DNA from: Paucibacter sp. TC2R-5
GTDB lineage: Bacteria > Pseudomonadota > Gammaproteobacteria > Burkholderiales > Burkholderiaceae_C
Assembly: GCF_025717605.1 (NCBI RefSeq)
Contig: NZ_JAJIRQ010000010.1
Location: 62,001-126,000 of the forward strand
Direction of reading: 5' to 3'
Length of the DNA stretch: 64,000 nt
In this document: piece after piece, positions 9,292-21,436 of the stretch
Position numbering within the stretch: the stretch's first letter is position 1
Layout: the number at the start of each line of letters is the position of its first letter
The notes under the pieces: model-generated
Told to the model about the DNA's origin: nothing
The model's database searches: none
The model's input: the letters and a program-made list of their open reading frames with translations, nothing else
Position numbers and translations under genes: made by a program

Positions 9292-9327
9292 GAAAATGGG
9301 CCGCCTCAAATCGAGTGGCCCATTTTC
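9292..9327. repeat. 11-bp hairpin between nrdA and nrdB
   Basis: GAAAATGGGCC and GGCCCATTTTC are perfect 11-bp arms with a 14-base loop. It lies 12 bases after the nrdA stop in the nrdA-nrdB gap. On the minus strand the T-run is inside the arm and CTCG follows, so it may be a weak terminator, a processing site or a 3' stabiliser. The remaining 160 bp of the gap show no gene. Confidence 0.6.
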
Positions 9328-9338
9328 TTTTCAACGAT

Positions 9339-12254
<2,916 letters not shown>

Positions 12255-12496
12255 GAATCGTCCTTTGATGTCTCGGTGAAATACTGAAAAAAAGAAACCA
12301 CTGCGCGCCTGAGACGCGCTTATCGCTTCAATTGAAATTGGGAATGGATTTGGGATGCGCTTGGCACATCGGCTCAGCTTTCAAATCTGCTGTGGCCACC
12401 TTGGTTTTTGGGACGGGGCTTGCGCCTGCGCCTAGCCTTCGCCTGCCTGGAAAGGCCGCCAAACCAATTTTGAATTCCGGGCCGAAGGATAGCATG
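12255..12496 (-). other. Long nrdA leader region
   Basis: About 240 bases between the predicted transcription start and the nrdA ATG. I see no convincing small gene or known riboswitch here. The whole gap, 12255-12720, between nrdA and pilR holds only this leader, the promoter and about 160 bp of featureless sequence after pilR. Confidence 0.4.
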
Positions 12497-12500
12497 GGCC

Positions 12501-12516
12501 ACACTATATCTGGGGT
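12501..12516 (-). promoter_or_regulatory. NrdR-like box 1 over the nrdA -10 element
   Basis: ACACTATATCTGGGGT matches the NrdR consensus acaCwAtATaTwgtgt, as I recall it, at 13 of 16 positions. It covers the predicted -10 element of nrdA. NrdR is the ATP/dATP-sensing repressor of ribonucleotide reductase genes and binds pairs of such boxes. Confidence 0.75.
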
Positions 12517-12531
12517 CACAGCGGCACTCAA
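12503..12531 (-). promoter_or_regulatory. Sigma-70 promoter of nrdAB
   Basis: Minus-strand -35 TTGAGT (12526-12531), 17-base spacer, -10 TATAGT (12503-12508). Spacing is ideal and each hexamer is close to consensus. The predicted start of transcription is near 12496. Both NrdR-like boxes overlap or abut the core promoter. Confidence 0.7.
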
Positions 12532-12547
12532 GCACTACAGATAGCGT
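12532..12547 (-). promoter_or_regulatory. NrdR-like box 2 upstream of the nrdA -35 element
   Basis: GCACTACAGATAGCGT matches the same consensus at 12 of 16 positions and begins exactly 31 bp from box 1, about three helical turns. That is the spacing known for functional NrdR box pairs. Confidence 0.65.
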
Positions 12548-12720
12548 ATCTATCCCATTGACGAAGATCGAAATTAACGCTAGTCATGGCCGCCAGGGTG
12601 GCTGCAAAGCTTGGCCGCGAAGGGTCTCTTTGCTTGATGCCTTCTGAGCAAGAGAAGGCCAAGCCGCAGCCCAGCTTGGTTTGCGAAGAAAAACAGCCGC
12701 TAGGCCGCGCCAATACTCGC

Positions 12721-14337
12721 TCAGGCCTGGTCGTCGGACTGCTCGGCCTCGTCAGCCGTCACACCCAGCCGGGCCATGCGGTAGCGAATTTGTCGCAGCG
12801 ACAACCCCAGGCTGGCGCCGGCAGCGGTGCGGTTGAAGCGGTGCTGCGTCAAGGCACGCAACAAGATGTCGCGCTCGACATCGTCCAAGAAGCGCGCTAG
12901 ATCGGTCGGCAGCTCGTTGGGCGCCTTGTCATGCCCAAAGCTATTCTTAATCGACACGCCGCCTTCCGGCTCGAAGTCATCGGCCGAGCTCAGCCCGCTC
13001 AGCAGCGAGTCATCCAACAGCGATTCAGGCAAACCGAGATCGTCCGCATCGATCCATTCACCGCCAGACAAAGCCAAGGCGCGGTGCAACAAATTTTCCA
13101 GCTCACGTACATTGCCGGGGAAGCCATAGCGGGTCAGCTGCGCCAATGCGGCGGGCGTCAGCTGCGGCACCGGCGAGACGCCGGCGTCGGCCGCTATGCG
13201 CTCCAGCACCCGCTCGGCGATCATGGGCACGTCCTCGATGCGCTCCCGCAAGGGCGGCACACGCAGCTGAATCACATTCAGGCGGTAAAACAAATCTTGT
13301 CGAAAACGCCCCGCCGCCACCTCGGCGCCCAAGTCTTTATGGGTTGCACTCAATATCCGCACATTGACCGCGGCCTCTGCCACCGCACCCACCGGCCGCA
13401 CAGTCCGCTCCTGGATCGAGCGCAAAAGCTTGCTCTGCATGGCCAAGGGCAAGTCCCCAATTTCATCCAGAAAAAGCGTGCCGCCATCGGCCGCCTGGAA
13501 GAAGCCCTCGCGGTCTTCATTCGCGCCGGTGAATGCGCCTTTGCGGTAGCCGAAGAATTCAGCCTCCAAGAGCTGCTCAGGGATGGCGCCGCAATTGACC
13601 GCCACAAAGCGCTGGCGCGCACGCACACCGCTATCGTGAATGGCGCGCGCCACCAACTCCTTGCCGGTCCCCGACTCACCCTGCAAGAGCACCGGCGCCA
13701 TGCTGCGCGAGACCTTCTCAATCAAAGAACGCAACTCCTGTATCGCCGCCGACTTGCCGGCCAAGCGGGACAGCGCCGTCAGCGTTGGTACGGCAGCGAG
13801 GGGGGGGCTTTTCACCAACTGCTGCCGTTCTTTGACGGGCGGCAGTTGTTGCGGCGCCTGCGGCTGCAGAGCCGATTGAGGCAGAGGCGGAAATTTCGTC
13901 GGCGCCACCGCTGGCACGGCTGGCGCCAACTTTTGCGGCTGCCGACCCAAGGCGGAAGCCACCACCTGCCGGAACTGGCGCAGATCAACCGGCTTGGTCA
14001 GGTAGTCATAAGCACCTGCCTTGAGCGCTTCGACGGCATTCTCGGCCGAGCCATAGGCGGTGATCACCAGCGTTTTTTCGTCCCGGCCTTGGCTTTCCAG
14101 CCAGTGCAAGAGGTCCAAGCCACTGCCATCGGGCAAGCGCATATCGGTGATGACGGCGCTGTAGGGGCGGCGCTGCAGGCACGCCAAGGCCTCCTGCACC
14201 GAGCCGGCCGTATCCAGTGCATAGCCTTCGCGCACCAGCGTCAACTCATACAAGGTCCGCAGGTCGGGCTCATCGTCGACCACCAGCAAACTCAGGGCCA
14301 TGCCATCGGAAGAAGCGCTGCTCATACTGGCTTTCAA
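12721..14337 (-). CDS. pilR: Sigma-54-dependent response regulator PilR
   Basis: NtrC-type activator, 538 residues, that switches on type IV pilin transcription with sigma-54 in Pseudomonas-like systems. The receiver domain (about 15-130) has the acidic pocket DDE at 21-23 and phosphoacceptor D65. A Pro/Gln-rich linker follows (about 131-188). The AAA+ domain has Walker A GESGTGKE at 220-227 and the sigma-54 contact loop GAFTGA at 267-272. The C-terminal Fis-type helix-turn-helix contains NRTAAGASLGLSLRQIRY. The start ATG overlaps the stop of pilS (ATGA, 14334-14337), so the two are coupled. No pilin gene lies in the window. Confidence 0.92.
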   Translation of the reverse strand: MKASMSSASSDGMALSLLVVDDEPDLRTLYELTLVREGYALDTAGSVQEALACLQRRPYSAVITDMRLPDGSGLDLLHWLESQGRDEKTLVITAYGSAENAVEALKAGAYDYLTKPVDLRQFRQVVASALGRQPQKLAPAVPAVAPTKFPPLPQSALQPQAPQQLPPVKERQQLVKSPPLAAVPTLTALSRLAGKSAAIQELRSLIEKVSRSMAPVLLQGESGTGKELVARAIHDSGVRARQRFVAVNCGAIPEQLLEAEFFGYRKGAFTGANEDREGFFQAADGGTLFLDEIGDLPLAMQSKLLRSIQERTVRPVGAVAEAAVNVRILSATHKDLGAEVAAGRFRQDLFYRLNVIQLRVPPLRERIEDVPMIAERVLERIAADAGVSPVPQLTPAALAQLTRYGFPGNVRELENLLHRALALSGGEWIDADDLGLPESLLDDSLLSGLSSADDFEPEGGVSIKNSFGHDKAPNELPTDLARFLDDVERDILLRALTQHRFNRTAAGASLGLSLRQIRYRMARLGVTADEAEQSDDQA

Positions 14338-16235
14338 AAAAGAGAGGGGTTGCGCACGGCCGGCCCGATTGCAGCGGATTCGATCAGCCGCAAGCGGATG
14401 CTGAACTCATTGCCAGGCAAGACCGGATCTTGCCGGCGGCGGTAGATGATCTGAGCACCGTAACGCTCGCACAACTCGCGGCATATATACAAACCCAGGC
14501 CCGAGCCCCGGCTGCGCGTCGAGAAAAAGGGCTCGAACAAATGCCGCTCGACCTCGGGCGGAATCGCCGGCCCGGCGCTGAAGATCGTCAAGCTGGCCAT
14601 CGGCAGCATCGGCTGCATTGTTGGGGTGCTGGCATCCGACTCCGGCGCCAAGCTCACCTGCACCGAGGCCGGCCCCGGCGTGGCGTGGCGCAGCGCGTTG
14701 TCGAGCAAATTGACCAAGACCCGTCGCAGATGTTCGGGATCAAAGCTGACCACCAAGGCTTGCAAGGGCAAGGCACAACTCAAGGGGTCGGAGGGGCCGG
14801 GTGCGAGTTGGTTGGTGCGCGCCCATTCCAGGCAAGCTTCGCTGACCAGCAAGCCCGCATCCAAAGGCACGGGGGCCGGCACCGCGCCGGGTGCAACTTC
14901 CAACACATCGTCAATGATGCGTTTGAGGCGGGTCACATTGGAAGCCACCATGCGCGTCAACTGCTGCGCCCTGGGGTCTTGCACATCTTCGGCCAACAAG
15001 GCATTGGCCTGGTCGATGGCGGCCAAGGGATTGCGGATTTCATGCGCGATGCCGGCCGACACCCGACCCATCGCGGCGAGCTTTTCTTGTTGACTGCGCG
15101 CCAGCACCTTGCGGTTGTCCTCGATGAAGAGCACGCACAAATCCTCACTCGCCTCCGACTCGCGCCGGCGCGTGAAGCGCATGCGCAAACGCAGACTGCG
15201 CAGCGTGCCATTGCCGAAACTCAGCCCCACATCACGACCCGCCTCGGGCCAAGCGGCCGAGGCAAAAGCCTGTTCCACCGCCCGTACCAGCGGCTGCCAG
15301 GCCTGCACGCCGCGCAGCTGAAACGGTGCCGTGCGTACCGCCGCCTGGCCGTCGGCCAACAAATCGCGGGCGGCCGGGTTGGCGGCGCGCACATGGCCGC
15401 GCCGGTCCACCACCAACACCCCCTCTTGCATTTCGTCGATCACCAGGCGGTTCAGCTGGGCTTGCTGGCGCGCAAACTCCATGCTGCCGCGGGCCGTGCG
15501 TTCCTCGCGTGCCAGGCGGCTGGCCATCTCGCTGGCCAGCAAGCTGATGACAAAAAAGCCGCTGCCCACCAAGCCTGCCTGCGTCAGACGCAAGGCGACA
15601 TCGGCGCCATCCAGCACCGCCCAGCCCGCCACACCCAGCATCACCAGGGCCGCAATCGCCGCGGTAGCCAGTCCGAGTAAGCGCGGCGCCAACACACCCG
15701 CCATCAAGACCGGCAGCACGAACAGCGCGCCGTAATTGACACCGCCGCTGCGGTCCGAGGCATGCAGCAGGCCGAACAAGGCCAGATCCAGCCCAATGCT
15801 GGCCCACCATTGCGGGCTGCTGATGCGCGCCAGCGTCTTGGCAGACGCACCGCGCTGCAAGCGCGGCAGCAACCAAAGTGCGACGGCCTGGGTGGCGTAC
15901 AGCACACACAAAACATTGGTCCACAGCGGCACCGCCGAGCCCAGCAGTCCGGCGATCAGCTGCGTCGCCACCAGCGCCAGCCCCAGCGCCGCCCGCGCGG
16001 CCAAGAAGGCCCGGTACAAACGCGTGAACGCATTGCCGCCGGCATTCACCAAGCGTCGCGCGGGCTGAAAAAAGAACTCCGAGCTTGCAGCAATAGATGC
16101 GTCGGCTGGCGACTGGTCGAAGCCGCCAATGCTGTCAAGGGCGTCAACGGCCTCCACGGCGTCAATGCCGCCCAAGGTATCCGGCGCGTCGCCGGCGACA
16201 CCCGGCCCAAACCAAGACTGGGGCGTCTCAGTCAT
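14334..16235 (-). CDS. pilS: Sensor histidine kinase PilS
   Basis: Membrane kinase partner of PilR, 633 residues. A 65-residue cytosolic N-terminus precedes about six membrane helices (about 77-100, 103-124, 146-160, 166-186, 187-208, 216-235), as in PilS. A PAS domain (about 260-370) follows, then HisKA with the phosphorylated H398 in IAHEIRNPLAA, and a HATPase with N-box NLLDNALRH and G-box GSGLGLYI. The gene lies between the PP0621-family gene, whose stop overlaps its start (ATGA, 16232-16235), and pilR. In Pseudomonas, PilS senses pilin subunits in the membrane; the same role is inferred here. Confidence 0.9.
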   Translation of the reverse strand: MTETPQSWFGPGVAGDAPDTLGGIDAVEAVDALDSIGGFDQSPADASIAASSEFFFQPARRLVNAGGNAFTRLYRAFLAARAALGLALVATQLIAGLLGSAVPLWTNVLCVLYATQAVALWLLPRLQRGASAKTLARISSPQWWASIGLDLALFGLLHASDRSGGVNYGALFVLPVLMAGVLAPRLLGLATAAIAALVMLGVAGWAVLDGADVALRLTQAGLVGSGFFVISLLASEMASRLAREERTARGSMEFARQQAQLNRLVIDEMQEGVLVVDRRGHVRAANPAARDLLADGQAAVRTAPFQLRGVQAWQPLVRAVEQAFASAAWPEAGRDVGLSFGNGTLRSLRLRMRFTRRRESEASEDLCVLFIEDNRKVLARSQQEKLAAMGRVSAGIAHEIRNPLAAIDQANALLAEDVQDPRAQQLTRMVASNVTRLKRIIDDVLEVAPGAVPAPVPLDAGLLVSEACLEWARTNQLAPGPSDPLSCALPLQALVVSFDPEHLRRVLVNLLDNALRHATPGPASVQVSLAPESDASTPTMQPMLPMASLTIFSAGPAIPPEVERHLFEPFFSTRSRGSGLGLYICRELCERYGAQIIYRRRQDPVLPGNEFSIRLRLIESAAIGPAVRNPSLF

Positions 16236-16474
16236 GAGTGCTTGCCATGCTCCAGCTCATAGCTTGCCCGGTGGGCCGAGCTGCAAAACACACCGCCCTG
16301 CCCCGGCAAGGCTTCATCCAAGGGCAGGTGCAGCCCGCATTGCTCGCAGGTACCCATGTTCAGGGCCTTGGGCTGAGCAGGAGCTTGCGGCTTAGGGGCC
16401 GGTGGCCGCGAACGCTTGCGGGCCAGCATTGAAAACACCAACCCCAAAACAACGATGAGCAAAAGGTACTTCAT
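16232..16474 (-). CDS. PP0621 family small membrane protein
   Basis: 80 residues from the ATG at 16472-16474. One membrane helix at the N-terminus (KYLLLIVVLGLVFSML) is followed by a basic stretch and a Pro/Ala-rich linker. The C-terminal cysteine motif has C-E-Q-C-G (the CxxC at about 44-47) and a later FCSSAH. The pattern CxxCG-(H)LP-x-EA-x-PG, then a (Y/F)C-S-x-x-H ending, is that of the PP0621 family, of unknown function and probably metal-binding. It is overlapped by pilS downstream and starts 40 bp after the cytochrome-assembly gene, so it is likely co-transcribed with both. Confidence 0.8.
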   Translation of the reverse strand: MKYLLLIVVLGLVFSMLARKRSRPPAPKPQAPAQPKALNMGTCEQCGLHLPLDEALPGQGGVFCSSAHRASYELEHGKHS

Positions 16475-16514
16475 GGCAATAGAGATTCTTCCAGCGTGAA
16501 AACGCGACCGGCAC

Positions 16515-17360
16515 TCAGACCGTGCGCTGCAAAACAACTTCCAGCACAAAGCGCGAGCCGGCGTAAGACAGCAAGAGCATCAAGGCGCCAAAGTAAAGCC
16601 AGCGCGTCGCCCGGCGGCCGCGCCACCCAAACACACGCCGCCCCGCCAGCAGACCGCTCAGCACCAACCAGCCCAGCACCGCAAACAAATTCTTATGATC
16701 CCAGCGCCAATGCGGGGTGAACCACCAACCCAGCAAGACCGCCAAGGACAGGACGGCCACGCCGGCGCCAACAAATTGAAACGTCAGCCGCTCCAGGCGC
16801 AGCAGCGGCATCAAGGGCTCGGGACGCGGCTCTTGCGGCTTGCCGATGCCGGGCTTCATCTGCCGCATCTGTCGCTCAGCCCGGCTCAACAAGGCCGCAT
16901 GCAAGACCGCCACCCCGAACAGGCCGTAAGAAGCCAGGCCCAGCACCCAGTGAATCGGCGCCCAGGGCGACGCCGCCTGAGGCCGGCTCTCACCCGGAAA
17001 CACAAAGGCCAGCAGCACCACGGTCGCCGCCATCAGAGCCAAAATGCGCCGCACGCTGGCCAGCGGCAAGAAGCGGCTCTCCAGCATATAGACGGCGATC
17101 ACCAGCCAGACCGTCATGGACAAAGCCGGCGCGAAACCGAAGCGCGCGCCCGGCACCGCTTGGCCCAAGCCGGCAATATCCAAGATCAAAGCGAGCAGAT
17201 GGACCGCCCAAGCCAGCAGCAAGGCGCCCTGAGGGCGAGCAGGTGTTTCCTGGCCTCTGCCACTCGCAGCAGCGACCCAGCCATAGGCCGAAATAGACAG
17301 CAAACTGGCCCCGGCCAACAAGGCGCCAGCAGGTGTTTGATAAGCGGACGATAAAATCAT
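16515..17360 (-). CDS. CcsA/YpjD-family cytochrome c assembly-like membrane protein
   Basis: 281 residues from the ATG at 17358-17360, with about eight membrane helices. The conserved tryptophan/histidine region near the C-terminus (GWWFTPHWRWDHKNLF) and the segment APIHWVLGLASYGLFG belong to the cytochrome c assembly (CcsA/HemX/YpjD) family, whose His residues bind haem in CcsA itself. E. coli ypjD is likewise divergent from ffh, which supports YpjD rather than a true CcsA. No cytochrome c maturation genes are nearby, so the function is uncertain. The gap to the ffh start is only 50 bp, so the two promoters must be packed together or overlap upstream coding sequence. Confidence 0.8.
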   Translation of the reverse strand: MILSSAYQTPAGALLAGASLLSISAYGWVAAASGRGQETPARPQGALLLAWAVHLLALILDIAGLGQAVPGARFGFAPALSMTVWLVIAVYMLESRFLPLASVRRILALMAATVVLLAFVFPGESRPQAASPWAPIHWVLGLASYGLFGVAVLHAALLSRAERQMRQMKPGIGKPQEPRPEPLMPLLRLERLTFQFVGAGVAVLSLAVLLGWWFTPHWRWDHKNLFAVLGWLVLSGLLAGRRVFGWRGRRATRWLYFGALMLLLSYAGSRFVLEVVLQRTV

Positions 17361-17410
17361 GGCCACAGTGTACTTTTGCGCGCCTCGCCAGACCGACGGC
17401 GCCACTCCCC

Positions 17411-18796
17411 ATGGCTTCCAATTTGACCGACCGCCTGAGTCGTCTCGTGAAAACGATGCGCGGCCAAGCTCGCATCACCGAAACGAACGTCCAGGAGATG
17501 CTGCGCGAAGTGCGCATGGCGCTGCTCGAAGCCGACGTGGCCCTGCCCGTGGTGCGGGACTTCATCGCCCGCGTTAAAGACAAGGCGCTCGGCGCCGAAG
17601 TGATCGGCTCGCTCAACCCCGGCCAGGTGCTGGTGTCGATTGTGCAAAAGGAGTTGGCCGCGACCATGGGTGAAGGGGTCGCCGACCTCAATCTGGCCGC
17701 CCAGCCGCCCGCCGTGATCCTGATGGCCGGCCTGCAAGGTGCGGGCAAAACCACCACGACCGCCAAGCTGGCCAAGCACCTGATCGAGAAGCGCAAGAAA
17801 AAAGTGCTGACGGTTTCGGCCGACGTCTACCGCCCGGCCGCGATTGAGCAGCTCAAGACTGTCACCAAACAGGCCGGCGCCGAGTGGTTCCCGTCGACGC
17901 CGGATCAAAAGCCGCGCGACATCGCGCTGGCCGCGATCGACTACGCCAAGAAGCATTATTTTGATGTGCTGCTGGTTGACACCGCCGGCCGACTCGCCAT
18001 CGATGAGGCCTTGATGGCCGAAATCCGCGACCTGCATGCCTTGCTGAACCCGATCGAGACGCTGTTCGTCGTCGACGCGATGCAGGGTCAGGACGCAATC
18101 AACACGGCCAAGGCCTTCAAGGAAGCACTGCCCTTGACCGGCATCGTGCTGACCAAGCTGGACGGCGACTCACGCGGCGGCGCGGCGCTGTCGGTGCGGC
18201 AGATCACCGGTGCACCGATCAAATTCGCCGGTACGTCGGAGAAGATCGATGGCCTGGAAGTGTTTGACGCCGAGCGTCACGCCGGCCGCGTGCTGGGCAT
18301 GGGTGACATCGTCGCGCTGGTCGAAGAAGTCACCAAGGGCATCGACGTCGCCGCGGCGCAAAAACTCGCCGACAAGCTCAAGACCGGCAGCGGCTTCGAT
18401 CTGAACGACTTCCTGGCCCAGATCACCCAGATGAAGAAGATGGGCGGCCTAGCCGGCCTGATGGACAAGCTGCCCTCGCAGATGACGGCCAAGACGGGTG
18501 CGGCAGATATGGACCGGGCCGAGAAAGACATGCGCCGCATGGAAGGCATCATGAACGCGATGACCGCCAAGGAGCGCCGTCAGCCTAGCCTCTTACTCGA
18601 TGGCAAGAGCAAGGCCAGCCGCAAGCGCCGCATCGCCAGTGGCGCCGGCGTGCAGATTCATGAAGTCAACCGCGTGCTGACCCAGTTCGATCAGATGCAG
18701 GGCATGATGAAGAAGATGAGCGGCGGCGGCATGATGAAGATGATGAAGAAGCTGGGCGGTATGAAGGGCATGGGCGGCATGCCCGGCATGAAGTAG
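17411..18796 (+). CDS. ffh: Signal recognition particle protein Ffh
   Basis: SRP54 GTPase, 461 residues from the ATG at 17411 (MASNLTDRLSRL), the usual N-terminus; the longer in-frame start at 17333 lies inside the divergent gene. N domain at about 1-85. The G domain has Walker A GLQGAGKTTTTAKL, VDTAGR and TKLDGD. The methionine-rich M domain from about residue 330 ends in the repeats MMKKM, MMKMMKKLGGMKGMGG, which bind signal peptides and 4.5S RNA. Together with FtsY, encoded convergently next door, it targets nascent membrane proteins to SecYEG. No 4.5S RNA gene is seen in the window. Confidence 0.97.
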   Translation: MASNLTDRLSRLVKTMRGQARITETNVQEMLREVRMALLEADVALPVVRDFIARVKDKALGAEVIGSLNPGQVLVSIVQKELAATMGEGVADLNLAAQPPAVILMAGLQGAGKTTTTAKLAKHLIEKRKKKVLTVSADVYRPAAIEQLKTVTKQAGAEWFPSTPDQKPRDIALAAIDYAKKHYFDVLLVDTAGRLAIDEALMAEIRDLHALLNPIETLFVVDAMQGQDAINTAKAFKEALPLTGIVLTKLDGDSRGGAALSVRQITGAPIKFAGTSEKIDGLEVFDAERHAGRVLGMGDIVALVEEVTKGIDVAAAQKLADKLKTGSGFDLNDFLAQITQMKKMGGLAGLMDKLPSQMTAKTGAADMDRAEKDMRRMEGIMNAMTAKERRQPSLLLDGKSKASRKRRIASGAGVQIHEVNRVLTQFDQMQGMMKKMSGGGMMKMMKKLGGMKGMGGMPGMK

Positions 18797-18817
18797 ACCC
18801 CTCGCCCGCGGGTACGT

Positions 18818-18849
18818 AAAAACGGCCGGTATCAAACCGGCCGTTTTTT
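18818..18849. terminator. Bidirectional terminator between ffh and ftsY
   Basis: Stem AACGGCCGGT / ACCGGCCGTT around a short loop, with a leading A-run and a trailing T-run of six, so it can end transcripts from both convergent genes. Confidence 0.85.
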
Positions 18850-18892
18850 CTTGGCTCCCGGCTTGGGCGGCCCGGCACTCGGGCGCAAAACC

Positions 18893-20044
<1,152 letters not shown>

Positions 20045-20216
20045 GAGGACGAAAACCCGAGAGCGACAGCCGCTAGGCGCACTGCCTTGTAAAAAGCCCG
20101 CGCCGAGCCCCAAAAAACCAGCGCGCAGACCTGTGGCCATGCCGGCCGCCAAACCATCAAGGCAGAATCATAATCGGCCGGCTCGGCCGACCCGCTGCAG
20201 CAAAAGGAATCCAGCC

Positions 20217-21113
20217 ATGCGAATACTCAATGCCGAAGCCACCGCCGACCTGCTGCCTTATGAGCGCTTGATACCTGCCGTGGCGCGGGCCATGCAGGAT
20301 TTGCGCGCTGGCCTAATTCATGCCAGCGCCCGCACCGTCTTGCCTTTGCCCGAGGGCGGCACATATTTGGCGATGCCCTGCACCGACGCTCGCTATGCGG
20401 TCACCAAACTGGTCGCCGTGAACCCCGCCAACCGCGAGCGCGGGCAGCCGACCATCCAAGGCCGCGTGGTGGTCAGCGAAGCCGGCACCGGCACGCCTCT
20501 GATCATTCTGGACGGCATCGTTGTTACCGCACGCCGCACCGCCGCGGTCACGCTGCTAGGCATAGAGACGCTGCTGGCTCGCCCGCCCGAGACGGTCGTG
20601 TTGGTGGGCACTGGCACCCAAGCGATGACACATGCCTTGGCGATGGGTGAGCGCTGGCCAGGCGTGCAACTGCGCTGCGTCGGGCGAGTTCGTGCGCAAA
20701 GCAGCGCTTTTGCTGCTGCGCTGAGCGCTCAAGGTTTGAACGCCAGAGTTTTGCCCCTGGAACAAGCACTGGAAGACGCCAGTGTTGCCGTCACCGCTAC
20801 AACCTCCTTGACGGCGGTGCTGCCGGACGACATCGCACCGAACACCTTGATCGTCGGTCTTGGCAGCTTCACGCCGCAAATGGCCGAACTGCCAGCCAAA
20901 CAGGTGCGGCAGCGGCAGTTATGGGTCGATGACCTTGACGGCGCGCGCCACGAAGCCGGTGACTTGCTCCAAGCCGGCGTCGACTGGAGTCGCGTGCACA
21001 TACTGGCCGAAGCTCTGGCCGACAAGGCCCTGCCGCGTGCACCAATGCTGCTAAAAACCGTAGGACACGCCGCCTGGGATCTCGCTGCCGTCCGCACCGC
21101 CTTGGCAGAATGA
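20217..21113 (+). CDS. Ornithine cyclodeaminase/mu-crystallin family imine reductase
   Basis: 298-residue NAD(P)-dependent enzyme of the OCD/mu-crystallin family. Evidence: the substrate-binding half with VTKLVAVNPANRERG, TARRTAAVTLLG and the nucleotide-binding VLVGTGTQAMTHALA, followed by VTATTSLTAVL and GLGSFTPQMAELP. The length and the GTGTQA motif fit the delta1-pyrroline-2-carboxylate/delta1-piperideine-2-carboxylate reductase subgroup, which works in hydroxyproline and D-lysine/pipecolate breakdown, better than true ornithine cyclodeaminase (about 350 residues). The start is the ATG at 20217; upstream in-frame codons overlap the ftsY promoter region. It stands alone, with tRNA(CAU) next downstream. 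The substrate assignment is tentative. Confidence 0.8.
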   Translation: MRILNAEATADLLPYERLIPAVARAMQDLRAGLIHASARTVLPLPEGGTYLAMPCTDARYAVTKLVAVNPANRERGQPTIQGRVVVSEAGTGTPLIILDGIVVTARRTAAVTLLGIETLLARPPETVVLVGTGTQAMTHALAMGERWPGVQLRCVGRVRAQSSAFAAALSAQGLNARVLPLEQALEDASVAVTATTSLTAVLPDDIAPNTLIVGLGSFTPQMAELPAKQVRQRQLWVDDLDGARHEAGDLLQAGVDWSRVHILAEALADKALPRAPMLLKTVGHAAWDLAAVRTALAE

Positions 21114-21133
21114 AAACTTTTTTAACTAATTCC

Positions 21134-21163
21134 TTGCGCACCTTCAAAACTCGATGCTATAGT
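21134..21163 (+). promoter_or_regulatory. Promoter of tRNA(CAU)
   Basis: -35 TTGCGC (21134-21139), 18-base spacer, -10 TATAGT (21158-21163). Transcription would begin near 21170, a few bases before the mature tRNA. Confidence 0.6.
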
Positions 21164-21174
21164 AGAGGGCTTGA

Positions 21175-21251
<77 letters not shown>

Positions 21252-21258
21252 AAATCAG

Positions 21259-21293
21259 AAAGCCTTGTGAGTCAACGACTTACAAGGCTTTTT
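21259..21293 (+). terminator. Terminator after tRNA(CAU)
   Basis: AAAGCCTTGT...ACAAGGCTTT stem, extended inward by AGTC/GACT, and followed by a T-run, eight bases after the tRNA. Confidence 0.85.
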
Positions 21294-21436
21294 TCTTGCC
21301 CGAGATCCGTGCAGCGGATCCACACCGCGTCAAGGCGGGTACCTCGGCTCTGCCGCAAGATCAGTGGCGAATCGAATGCAATCAGCGATCGCATGCCCGT
21401 CGACCCTCCCCGACTATCAGCGACAATCCGCTTCAT

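Noticed and set aside
12332-12544. 70-codon frame in the nrdA upstream region
   Set aside because: It covers the nrdA promoter and NrdR boxes, lacks a ribosome site and resembles nothing known.
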